The notes below the pieces were generated by a model. It had not been told where the DNA came from. It was given only the letters and a program-made list of their open reading frames with translations, and made no database searches. Shown here in pieces: positions 32,001-44,000 of a stretch of 64,000 nt of DNA. The position numbers and the translations under genes were made by a program. The DNA comes from Elusimicrobiota bacterium (GTDB lineage Bacteria; Elusimicrobiota; Elusimicrobia; FEN-1173). Position 1 is the first letter of the stretch. Every line of letters begins with the position of its first letter. The stretch is from the NCBI GenBank assembly GCA_016706425.1, contig JADJJR010000001.1:1240001-1304000 (forward strand), read 5' to 3'.

Positions 32001-35000
32001 TGTTGATGTCCGCGACGACGGTGACCAAGTCCGAAAACGGTGCCGCAAAAACAACGACAACGTCCACCGTGGACTACACCTACGACAACCGGGGGCGCAT
32101 GATCGGCGCTTCCGGAACGGAAAACACCACGTCGACGACCCAGGTGTGGACAGACGCGCTCAATGGCAGGCCAGGTCATTACTCCACCAAAACGAGCCAA
32201 TCCACGGCCACCCAAAGCTATATCATCCGTCGCGGGCAGGCGTTGTTAAAGCAAACGGTCACGACGACAAGCGACGGCCAACGCGGGACGGACGGCAGTT
32301 CGGAAACCGTCATGACGGTGACCTACGAATACAACGCCCGCGGCCAGGCGGTTTCGGCCCGTGGGACCGGCACTTCCACCGCTTGGGAAAAGAAATTCAA
32401 CGATCCGGACGGCGACGGGGTGGGCACCTGGGCCATAGAATCCGCCACAAACTCCATGGAGCAAACCTTTGTTCCCGGCGTGGGCGGCGTGGTGTTGGCT
32501 TCCCAAACCACACGCAGCGGATCGACCCGGCCGGATGGGACTTCCGACAGCCAGGTCATCACGGTTTCCTACAGCTACAACCTCAAGGGCCAGATGACGG
32601 GCGCGTCGGGGCGGGGAACTTTCAGCGCCCACGAGCCTGAGGCGTTGAACTCCACCACCAATATCACGGAGAACGGGAAAAAGAAAAATCCGGAACCTCC
32701 CAAGAACCCCAATCAGCGCGGCACGGATTCTTCGGGATCAATTTACCAGGGCTATATCATTAAAGGCGGGCAAGCTTTGTTGGCCACGACAACGACAAAC
32801 ACCACCACTGTCACTTCGCAAGGCACTTCGACCTCGAGCGTGACTGTGACCTACCGGTACGACGCCCAAGGGGTCATGATCGGCGCCGCCGGTCGCGGAA
32901 CCACCAGCGGCGAGGATTATGAAGGCACGATCACACAAACCTACGCCATGTTTGAGGGACGGGCTTTGATCACCAGTTCAGTCGTGAATACCACGTCGAC
33001 CAAAACACAGGGGTTTGTGACCACGCACGTCAACAGTGTTGTGACCACCCTTTACCGATACAACAGTGACGGGCATTTGATCGGCGCCCACGCCACGGGC
33101 ACGATCCGGATTTACGGCGGCGGGGAGAAGACCACCAGCAGTTCCCATACGGTAAAGATGTCTTTGACCACCAACAACGCCACGAACGGCAAAGACGACA
33201 ACGGGGATGGGAAAGTTGACGATCCCGGGGAACGGGAGATGAGCGCTGGGAGCGATGGGATCGATAACGACAAAGATGGAAAAGTCGACAACCCTGAAGA
33301 AAAGAATTTGACGCAGGACGTCACGGTCAGTCAAAGTTCAACCACCACCGTGACGGTGTCGGGGAGCGGTTCCACCGAAACGTGGTTCGGAATTTTCAGC
33401 GGTTCGGCCAAATCGTTGCGTTCGGTCTCGTCCACATCGGGGCAAACCAACACCTACACCCATTCCTCGTCCACGCTCATCCAGGAGGACGGTGATATCT
33501 TCCATTCCGAAAGCGGATCAAGCGGTGGAACGGTTTGGGGCAGTCACACGCTGGAGGTGAACACCTACGATTTGAACGCCCGGTTGACCAGCAGCAACCG
33601 CACCGAGGAAAACATGTCCCGGTACCTTCCCACGGACACCTGGAGCCACTTCTGGTCCGAGGCGTTGGATGATCAAAACCGACCCATTACCGATTATTGG
33701 GTTCACAACGGGGCGTTGGATTACGGCGCTCGCGTCGAAGGGATATACCTCGACAACGCGGCGGTCAACGCCATCAACAACCTGGCGACGGTTTCGGGCG
33801 GGTGGGTGACCAGTCTGGATTTGAGCGACACCGGAAAATTGCTGATCGGCCTCCAATACTTCGAGGGGGTCCAACGACCGGGCACGGGTCTTTTAAAGGC
33901 CAGCGACGAGGACACCAGCACCCAAGTGGTGGGGTCCATCTCCATCGGTTTGGAGTTGGGGAGCAGCGCCGCGGGCAATTCGCTCAGCTCGGTGATTGTG
34001 CCGGAGGACATTGGGGACGGGATGCGTTTGGTGGACGCGATGCGTTCCAAGAACGGCGACCTCTTCCGCAGTCTCGGCATGGAATTGTCCAAACGGGAAA
34101 ACCCGTGGTTCCAAACCGCGACCATGTACATGGCGGGGTTCGATTTCGGGGACGGCACGGAAGAGAAAAAAGGCGGCAACGGCATGACGCTGACCGTGAG
34201 CGCGGACGGTCAAGGCGGCTCTAAAACCACCTTGACCGAATTGCGCGACAACAAGCCCGTTGTCAGCCTGTCGCTGTCCGATACGACGACGCTTAATCAG
34301 GGCGTTTCGCTCATTAACGCGGCGCCCACCACCAGCGCCGATGCCTTCGCCGTTTGGGCGGCGGCGCGCATGAGCGAGGGGACCCTTACCGGCGTTTCCT
34401 TCCATTTGCCGGGGTTCGACCACGAAACCGGCACGGGCATGATTCTTATTGGATCCAAAGAAGAAAACCAACCGGTCCAGTTCGATATCGCCGTCATGGA
34501 AGGCAATGTGTCGGTTTTCCGCGTGACCCTTGGCGCGGGACAGGAGAACCGGACCAGCGGCATTTCAGCCGCCGTGAACATGATCGGTGCCCTGGATCGG
34601 ACAAATGGCATGGCCTTTGCCCGAGGAATCTCCGCCGCCCAAGACAGCGGGATGGTGAAAAGCCTTTGGGTGAGTTTCGCGACCGGGCTGGGCACCGCGG
34701 TCTTTAATCTACTCTCCAGCGCTTCCGGTCGCCAGTTGCTGGCCAAGATCGCGGGCGTGGCCAGCTTGGGTCTGCCGGCGAACATCAAAGATTTGAGCTC
34801 CTTTGGGGCCTACGTGAAAGAGACGAGCCTCGCCAACGCGTCGCTTTGGAAGGACGACAACGGCGACGGCGAAGCCCAGGACAGTGAAATGAAGCCTCTC
34901 GCCCAAGTGGCGCCGGAGGCTATGGCGGCTGTGAGGAATTCCTACGTCAGTCTTCGCAGCGGTGGTATGAGTTTGGGGCGGGGCACGGACAACGCCTCGG

Positions 35001-38000
35001 TGTTTGCCGTCCAAATGCGCTTGAAAGACGAGCACGGCCACACCTTCGGCCAGTTGGGCGCCAATTACACCGCGAAAAACGGCGGGGCGATGGAATACAC
35101 GGTCACTCCGAACTTGGCCAACCCGCGCATTGCGGCGCTTTATATGCCTTTGATCGCCGCTTTGATGGGATTCCCGGCTGTTCGCTCCATGGAGGAGCTG
35201 CGCGTCGCCCTGTTGACGGATCCCGGTGTGCGTGCGCGGTTCAAAACCACGCCGATCGTTTTCGATGGCGGGGAAACGACGCTCTTTGACTTTGTCGGTG
35301 GGGAACGCTTCTTTAGCTTGCTGGCGGAGGGGCAAGTCAATCTGGCCGCGGCTCAATTGTCCCTTGGTTCGTTGGCGGGGAATTTCTTCGCCCGGACGAG
35401 TTTCACGATTGTGGATTCGAGCCGGAAAGCGCTCGCGCACTTCAGTGGGGCTTTTGAAGCCAAGGATCGCTCCTATGAGCGTCGCTTGTCCCCGGAATTG
35501 AAACACCTGGCCGTGCGGAACGCCATCGCCCCCGTGTTGGGGCGGATTTTGGGGCTTTCCAATATCACGGACGCCGCTTCCCTGGAACAAAACCTTCGCC
35601 AAAACCCCGCGTTCATCAACCGCATCGGCTCGGCCAAGGTGGTCGGCGAAGACGGAATGGAGCGGACTTTGAGCGGTGTGTTCGGGGACGAATTCTTTAA
35701 CGCGGTGAAGAACGGCCGCTTGGATTGGGCGGAAAGCAATATGTCCATCGGGTTCAACGGAAAGAACGACGCGGTCGCCGACTTCTCGTTGGCTCTTCGC
35801 GACACCGGCGGGGCCCTTCTGGGGCATATGACGGGTTCCCTTGACGCGTCCACGGGTCGGTTGTCGGTGGCCATTTCGCCCAACCTCAAAAACGAACAAG
35901 TGGTCGCCCTGGTCGTTCCCGGCCTGGCCGCGGTTTTCGGGTTGGGAACGGTTCGCTCTCCCGCGGAGCTGGATGCGGCGTTGAAGGCAGCGGGCCGCCT
36001 GAATGAATTGGCCAACGCTAAAATCACGATCGGCGAGCAAAGCGTTTCGTTCCGCGAGTTGTTTGGGCAGGGCGCCTTTGACGCTATCGCCCAAGGGCGA
36101 CTGGATTGGGACGCCAGCAGCTTGAGTTTTGGATTCAACGCTTCCGGGGATGTCAACGTCAGCATCGCTCTGGCGGTTCGAAGCGCCAACGGGGACTTGA
36201 TCGCCTACCACTCGGCGGGCGTTGACACGAAAACGCGCAAATTCACTTCCGGCGTCACACCGAACCTCCAAAACCTGACTGTTCGGAACGCTCTGGCGAA
36301 CGGCATGGCCCGGCTCTTGGGCGTTGGTTCGGCTTCTTCGGCCGCCGAACTTGAAAATAAATTGAAAGACCCCGCCGTCCGACAGCGGTTGCAAAGCGCC
36401 ACCATCGAAGTCCCCGGCCAAGGCCGGCAAACATTGCGCGCGGTTTTTGGCGGAGCGTTCTTTGACGCTATGGCGGAAGGGCACATCAATTGGGATGAGA
36501 GCCGCCTGTCTTTTGGCAATGACGGCGACGGCCGGCCCACGGTGGACATCAGCTTGGCCGTGGAGGGACGGGACGGGTTGATCATCGGCCGTCACGTGGC
36601 CTATGTGGAGTCCAGCACGGGCCTTCTGTCCCGCGGGGTCTCCCCCGAACTGTCGACCAAGCGGGTCATGAACATGGTGGCGGCCGGATTGGCCAAGATC
36701 CTGGGCCTGACGGGCGTGACCAACGCGGCCCAGTTGAAAGCAAACCTGGAAAACCCTGCTTTTATCGCCCAGCTCAAGGCAAAGGTTTTGGCCGATATCG
36801 GCGACGCTCAAACCCGCGAAATCGTCAACGCGGTGTTGGGCGCCTTTATGACGGGCGGGAAAATCAGCTGGAACCACTCCAGCTTAACCTTCGGCACCAG
36901 CGGCAATGGCCAGCCCATGTTCAATGTGTCGATCGCTGTCTTGGGGTCCAATGGGCGGGTGCGCGGACACATTCAAATGAATTGGGATGCGGAAAAAGGC
37001 GGGTTTTCAACCACCGCCTCCATTCAAGCCCGGGAAATCGCCGGGTTGTTTACCGGCAATTACAGCGCCGGGGCCATCCTGGGACGAGCTTTGGCTTCCT
37101 ACAATTCGGCCCTTTTCTCCTTCCTCCAAGGCGGGAGCCTCGATTTGAACGACGGCACCGTCACGGTCGGATTGGGCGCGGACGGCAAGGCCGTCGTCAA
37201 TGTGGATGTGGCCTACCGGGACGCCCAAGGTCGTTCCATGGGTCGCTTGGGCATCAATTGGGACGGCGAGGACAAAACCCTCAACACCTACTGGTCGGGC
37301 GATTTGGAACGCGGGGCGATGTTGAACGCGATCCAGACTCTGCTTGGCTACAACCCCCTCTCGGCGAACCCGGACGGGGTGGTCTCCGCCATGAACTTGC
37401 CCGATGCCAAAGCGGGGCAACTGGCGGCGGCCATGCGGGGCGCGGTTTTTGATTTTTCCCGCTCCAAAGTCACCATCGGCACCACCAGCGCCGGCGACCG
37501 CATTTTCCAAATCAACGCGGACATCATCCAAAGTGGCAAGAAAATCGGCGAGTTCTCCATCGGGTGGGACAAGGAGAAAAAAGGCTTCAACCAGTTCATG
37601 CGGTTCGAAGGGGTCCTCCCGCCGGCCTTGGCCAATGTCTTTGGGGCCAACAACATTTGGGCTCAGCTGAACGAAGTGACGGTTTTGGGAACCGGAGACG
37701 GAATCTCCGTTAATGCCTCCCAGGTTTTGAACTCCGCGGGCGCCCACGTGGCCACCAACAGCGGCACCATCACCATCGGGTTGGACGGCGGCCGAGAGGC
37801 GGTCATGGCCGCTTCCTTTGACGTTGTCCGAAATGACGGGGGCCAGCCAATCGGGTCGTTTGGGATCTCTTGGGACGTGAAAGGTTCGGGGTTCTCCCGT
37901 CAGATGGAACTTGATTACGGGAAAATGACGGCCGGAGAGCGGGCGGCGGTTATCAATCTGTTTGAGTCCGCCATCGCCAGTAATTCCCAAAGCACCATCG

Positions 38001-41000
38001 GCCGGTTCTCCCGATCGGCGAACCAGGCCGCGGCTGATGAGCAAGCCACGGGTGGGCGGAGTGGCTACTATGGGTGGGTGGGGGGTGGGTGGGAGAGTGA
38101 ATGGAATGGAGGTTATGGGTGGATTGAAGATAGTTCCCCTTACACCGTTGACCAAGCGGTCAATTCGGCCATGGCGGAGCCCCAGTTGGTTCAGACCGCG
38201 GGGTTATCTTGGGGGGGGGAATACGACTACTTTACTTATTGGAATTCCTGGAATCAGGAGCCGACTTACTCGGGTTTCTATGGCATGGTGGGGGAATACA
38301 AGGGCTTTTACTTCGGGTACGGTGAATTCGGCTGGGGTTGTTTCGGGACCGACAAACAGGGTTGGGCCGCGTCGCAAGCGCGCTACGCCCCGCAAACGGG
38401 CCACATGGGCACGGCCTATACGAAAACATGGTGGGGTTTGGTCGGCGGCGGGGAAACGACGTGGGTGGTGACCAACGCGGGCGCCGCCCGCAGCGGGGGG
38501 TTTAACGCCAGCACCTCCCAAATCTTCCGGTACGACAAGTACCAAGGTTCGGCCGAGCAGCAGTGGTCCCGTTACGGCGGCTCCAACAAAAACAGCCTCC
38601 CTTTCGGCACGGTGGACACCACCACGGGCAAATTGCAAATGGGCAGGACCGCCACGGGGGAATTTTATCTCCGAGAGACACAGAACGTGCGGAGCGGCGG
38701 CGATGTCGTCGGTGAATATATTCGGGGCATTTCGGGTTCCGGGGAGAATGTCCGCACCGACAGCTACGTCTCCTACAAACTGACGCACGCTTCCGTCCAA
38801 TCCGCCATCGCCTCGGGTGTGTTGCCCCGGTTCGGCCCCAACGCCCCCGAAATCGGCCAGCTTGACTGGAATTCGGGACGGTTGAATATGGGCATCCAGG
38901 GCGGGGACCGCGTCGCCCGGGTGGTCTTCGATATCATCGACCCGTCCACGGGCGAAATCATGGGCCAACGGGTGGACGGCCTCACGTTCCCCACCGAGAC
39001 GGTGGTGGAACACGGCGCCACAGTCGAGCGGTTGGTTACCTACGCGGACCACTTTTCCACTTACGATCTTTCCAAGGAATCCGTCCAGCGCTACATCTCC
39101 GCCGGGGCGCTGAACTTGCCCTACTCCGAAGCGGGGTTGGCCGGCTGGACCCAAATCGGCGTTGAAAAGCGAAACGACGGAACGTTGACCATCGGCACCC
39201 AAAGCGGGAAGTACAGTTACTATGTCAATCGCTCTATCTTCGACGACAAAGGCAACAAGATCGGGACCCACGTCTTCGGAACCGTCAGCGGGAAGTCCCA
39301 CAACACCCGGACCTACGATCTCGCCAAAGGATTTGTGCAACAGGCCATCCGGGATGGCCGTCTCCCCATGCCTTCGATGTCCGGGGCTTTGGGAGGGATT
39401 AACGTTAACGCCAAACCGCTAGGAACGAACATCGAGGGCGAATATGTCGTCGGTGTGGTGAACAATCAATTCCAGTGGACCGTTTCCTGGGACGTGAAAA
39501 ATTCCAACGGCCACGTGGTGCTCCATTTTGAGAGGGGTTACCGGGACGGCCACGGCCGCTTCGCCACGGATCAGGTGATCCATTCCGTCGACGGAAAAGG
39601 CCGCGTTCTCAGCGATACGGAAACCCGCTGGAACGAGGGCAACGGGTACAGCGTCAACACCCGCAACAACGTTGTTTACGACGGGGCGGGGCGGGTGTAT
39701 TCCTACAACGGATCCGTGTCCCAAAACGGTGGCGCCGCCGCTTATGTGACGGTCCACTGGATGCGTCACGACAGCAAAGGTCGGGAAATCGGCCGGCACA
39801 TGACGGTGAGTTGGTCGGGTTCGCATTACGGTCTGCTGGGCGGTCTCACTGATGGTTCCGATGGCTGGCAGTACGGTTCCGCCACGGTGACGGTGGTTAA
39901 GAATTATGACGCGGATGGTCAGCTGAGTTATCAGAGCATCTCGGGAACCGTTCATTCCGCGAGCAATAGCCAGTTGTCACGCTACGAAGGCTACAGCAGT
40001 AGTTTCGGGTTTTCTTACACTCAATATAATATGCAGTACGACAGTTACGGCCGGTTGACGTCGAGCTCTTACGTCAAGACTTCTCCTTCGACCACTCAGG
40101 TGAAGAGTGGAAAACGGGGATCAAAAACAATTGTTCAAAACATGACCACGTCGGGGAGCACCTCAAACTCCCAGTTCGACCAATTCGGACGGGCGGGGGC
40201 CACCTTCAGCTCCTACAGCAATTCTGACGGGTCCCACGGGTGGACCCAAACCTCCAACATCGTTTACAACGAATACGGCAACGTCCTCTCGCAAACCGAA
40301 CGGTACCACAGCTTCCAGCCGCCCGTTGGCAAAGGCGGCTCGCAAACCACCGATGGTTTGCGGACCGTCACGTTTGATTACGACGGGAACAATCAGCTGA
40401 CCAAACGGAATGAAAACAAGGTGTGGGAAGACACCAAGGTCAGCGGCGGTGGAGGTTCCGCGGGCGGGTTCCTTGGGATCATTATCGCGGTGGTTATTAT
40501 CGTTATTGCGGTCGTGATCGCCGCCGCTGTGGTTGCCGCCATGAGTGGTGCCATGACCACCTTCTCTTCCGTCATGTCCACTTTTTTGGAGACACTGGCC
40601 ACATCGGGGTTTGCCGCCGCCATGGGGACCATGGGGACTGTCGGGTTGGTGGCCTTTGTGGGGGCGGTGTTTGTTTTGAATTTTGCCGTGGCCTACATGA
40701 TGACCGGCAACCTTGAATTCGCTTTGATACAAGGGGCCATCGCGGCGGTTTCCGCCTACTTTATGGCCACCGGCGCTCTTTCCTCGGCTGGCGGAGGCGC
40801 CACTGGAACCGTGGCCAAAGACAGCGTTTTATCAAACGCTGTGAATTATTTGACTCAAGGGATCGCGGATAAAACAATGCAAGGGCTGGCCCAATTTATG
40901 CTCAAGGAACTTGCGGTTCGGAGCGTGGGCTTGATCGTTAATGAATTGTTCCACGATTTGAACCCCAATTTGGGGTTCTTGTCGAGCCTCGTGACGTCAG

Positions 41001-44000
41001 CCGTCACGGCGGGGCTCACCGGAGGGGCCAATACAAATTGGACCGATTCGTTGATGAGCGCCGCCAAGCGGGTGGCCGTCAGCGCCGTGGTTTCAAAAAT
41101 ATTGGGGGAAAAATACGGGTGGCTTACGGCCTTCGTATCATCGTTCATTACCTCCAGTTTTGGAGAAAGTTCCGACCCCGACGCCTATGGAAAGGGCGTG
41201 TTGGCGGGTTTTGCCAACTCCTTGGCCAGCAAATTGAACCAGGTTATGCAGAAGAAATACGGTTATTTGATGGCCACCCCCTCGGGGAATGGCAAATCCA
41301 ATCTGACCGCGGTGGGACAAATGATGACCAACGCGATCTACGAGGCCGGCGAGGGTTTGGGGCGATACCTCGGTATCAAAGTTTACGACGGAGCTCGGCA
41401 GGAATATCAGGAAAAGTTGCAACAAGTCCGCGATGCCAAAGATGATGTTCAATCGTTTTTGACTTTGCCCACGATTAAAGGTCTCTGGGAATCGCTTAGC
41501 CAGGAAGGACAAATGCAGGTGATGGCGGATTACAGCGGTCAAGGCAATAGCGCGAACATCGCCACCGCTCTCGGCAATGTTTTAAAAAGCGGCGATGAAA
41601 AAATGTTTCTCCAAACGGAAACGGGGCCCCGGGTCAGCAATTTTGGCGATATGTTGCTGAAAAGTGGGCCCGATTTGGCCGGCCTCTTGGGTCTGACAAC
41701 GGATTTGATGGGGTCGTCGTGGTTGGGCAACATCGACACCCTGGCCGCCAGTCGGCTGGCCATTCTGACAGTTCAGAATCCGGAACTTTCGTCCAAAGAG
41801 CGGGCGACGTTGATGCTGCTTTCGCCGGATCAGTTGAGCAAGATTGATTTGACCAAGGTCCGCGATGTTTACGCTGGTTTTGCAAACGGCAAAAATCTGT
41901 TAATGGTCGATATGCTCGGGTCGGGTATCAAAGACCCGAAATTCGCAAAATTCGTCGACACGGTGGGCTTGCAGAACGACATGCTCCGGGTCATTTTTGA
42001 CCTCGACACAGGGAAGATGGGGTTGGACGTAACCCGCGCGTTCGCCAATATCACCGCTGAAAACGTCGGTAAATTCACCAAAGCCCTTCAGTCGGCGTTT
42101 GTGGATGTGATGGGCAATAAAGAGGCCTGGGCGAAAATTGAAGGTGTTGTGAACGCCTTGAAGTCGGACTTGGTGGGGGCGCAGGTCAGCAAATTCGTCA
42201 TTTGGGAAGACGGCGTCAACGTCGAGTTCTCTCAGTCTTTCGATGCGCTCAAGAACGCCACCATCAAATCAATGGCCGGGGCTTTGGGCTACGGCTCGGG
42301 CGACCGGGTCGAATTCCGCATCAGCGAAAAAGGCGCTTTCGTGGTGGGCAAGGCCAGCGCCTTCGAGGGCTTGACCGGGCAGGAAGCTCTGAAGAGAACA
42401 ACGGCCGCCCTGGGGGAGAACGGGAACGCCATGGCCGCCGCCTTTGCCTCCGCTTTCACGGGTGTGAAAGGAAGCGTGGAGATGCAATGGGCGTTGGCTT
42501 TGGGGGCGAGCGGGGAAGCGATTTATCAAGTTCAAGGCGGGGAGCAGCTTTCTATATCGGGGGCGGACCTGGGAATGTTGACCGATTCCGCCGCCGGTGG
42601 ATTGGGCGCCTTGCGGAGCATTGATGGTGGCGGCATCAAGGTGAGCGCCACCCTCGGTTTGGAAAAAGGCGGCGTTCAGGCCGTCGGCGCCGTGCAAATG
42701 ACGCTGACCCAAGAGCAAAGCCAAGAGCTGAACGCCAAAATCAAGAACAAAGAATTGGATGAAACGAAACTCCCCAAGAAATTGGTGGATCTCTTGGACA
42801 CTATGATCCAACGCGATCTGCTCAATAAGGCCGAAAATCTCAACCTGCGCGCGGAACAATCGGCGGGGGGGCTGAACATCAGTCTCACCATGACGGTGAA
42901 GGCCAATGGGCTGTCTTCGACGCAATTGGCCCAATTCAAAGCCATGGGCCTTGAAGAAAGGGACGGCGGGTACACCTTCGCCGCCCGCATGAACAAGAGC
43001 GGCGTGGGGGCGGAAATACTACCGGTGTTGTCGGCCGATGAGCTGTCGACCGTTGGCCGCATCATGGAAGTGAAAATTGACAACCGACAATTCAAAATGC
43101 GATTGGCCGAGGGGCGTTTCGCGGGGGAATTGATCGTTCTTTCTGTCTTGGAAGGGCAATTGTCCCCGTCGGATTATCTGAAAGGCGAGAATCTCAAGGT
43201 GTCCCCGAGCGAGATTTATCGCGACAACGATGGGGAATATCATGTGGTCGCGGTCCGGGTGGAAGGGGCTTTTTATCGGTTGCCCGGTGACGAAAAATAC
43301 GCGTACTCGGGCGCCATGAATATGAATCTTTGGACGGGGGAAATTCGGGGCGTCAACGCTACGTCGCAACGGTTGATGCAAATCCAAACTGAGAACGACG
43401 AGTCTGTTTATCTGGCGCAATCCTGGACTCTGATCGATCAGAACAGCAACTGGGGGTGGGGCGCGGTCAATGGGGTCCGGGACGGGAATGGGAATGCGCT
43501 TTCCATTGAACTGGATAGGACCAAAATAATCGGTGGGAAAGTGTTGTTCGGGAAAGACTGGGCGCCGATTCGAACCGTCAAGCAAGGAACGGACGGCAAA
43601 ATCCTGGTTGGGATTGAAATCGAAAGCGGTTATGAAATGGGGCCTTTGACCGTTATCGCTCCCACTGGCCGGGAAACCATGATCGTCACGACGGACTTCT
43701 TCATCACGCTTCAATGGGAAGCCGGCGTGTCGGCCAAGGTCACCGGTGAACTGCATATCCAGACCGGCAATGACCAGGCCATGGTGATCTCGCCCAAGGT
43801 GTCCGGGGACGTGTTCCTGTTTGTCCAGGAAGATGGAAAATGGACCGCCGGTAAATCCGACATCCGGGTTCAATTTGTCGGGCGGGATGGAAGCAAAGAA
43901 GAGGCGATCCTGCGAGGAAGCGTGTCGGGGGCGCCGCAGGCCGAGTTCCTCATCCACCCGTCCGGCCAAGTGCAAATGGTGGGCCGAGCTCACATTTACT

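Larger units (their letters stand above)
26419..33560 (+). repeat. GQA-YD repeat array (about 18 units)
   Basis: Each unit starts with a strand 't-x-Y-h-h-h-x-x-G-Q-A-x-h-x-x-S-x-T', continues through a Ser/Thr-rich stretch, and ends with 'Y-x-Y-D/N-x-x-G-x-L-I-G-A-x-G-x-G-T'. Clear units begin near 26,430 ('KYVIIYGQARLQETTS'), 27,810, 28,970, 29,280 ('QYFIIAHGQAQVSKT'), 29,530, 29,890, 30,370 ('TYIVMMGQAVVASSVT'), 30,610, 30,820, 31,700, 31,960, 32,210, 32,740 and 32,930. Variants with NNQA, GRA or GGV replace GQA in some. Two outliers occur earlier (23,170 and 23,780). Period is roughly 75-115 residues. I know no named family with this combined pattern. Confidence 0.75.
23123..34891 (+). 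other. EF-hand/dockerin-like calcium loops scattered between repeat arrays
   Basis: D-x-D/N-x-D-G loops lie at 23123 ('DEDQDGDTD'), 23624 ('DANGNGRVDEEE', a full 12-residue EF-hand loop), 27995 ('DSDGDGRTD'), 30086 ('DLNQDGTITDEE', full loop), 33194 ('DDNGDGKVDDPGE'), 33263 ('DNDKDGKVDNPEE') and 34853 ('DDNGDGEAQD'). Such loops bind calcium and stiffen large extracellular proteins. Calcium binding here is inferred from the pattern only. Confidence 0.65.

Noticed and set aside
26419..33560. CRISPR or tandem DNA repeat
   Set aside because: Similarity is at protein level with diverged DNA and variable spacing; no short identical direct repeats with unique spacers.
39590..41030. Canonical RHS toxin with core motif and polymorphic toxin tip
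   Set aside because: YD repeats and hydrophobic block are present, but no RHS core/aspartic-protease motif and no known toxin or immunity gene were found.
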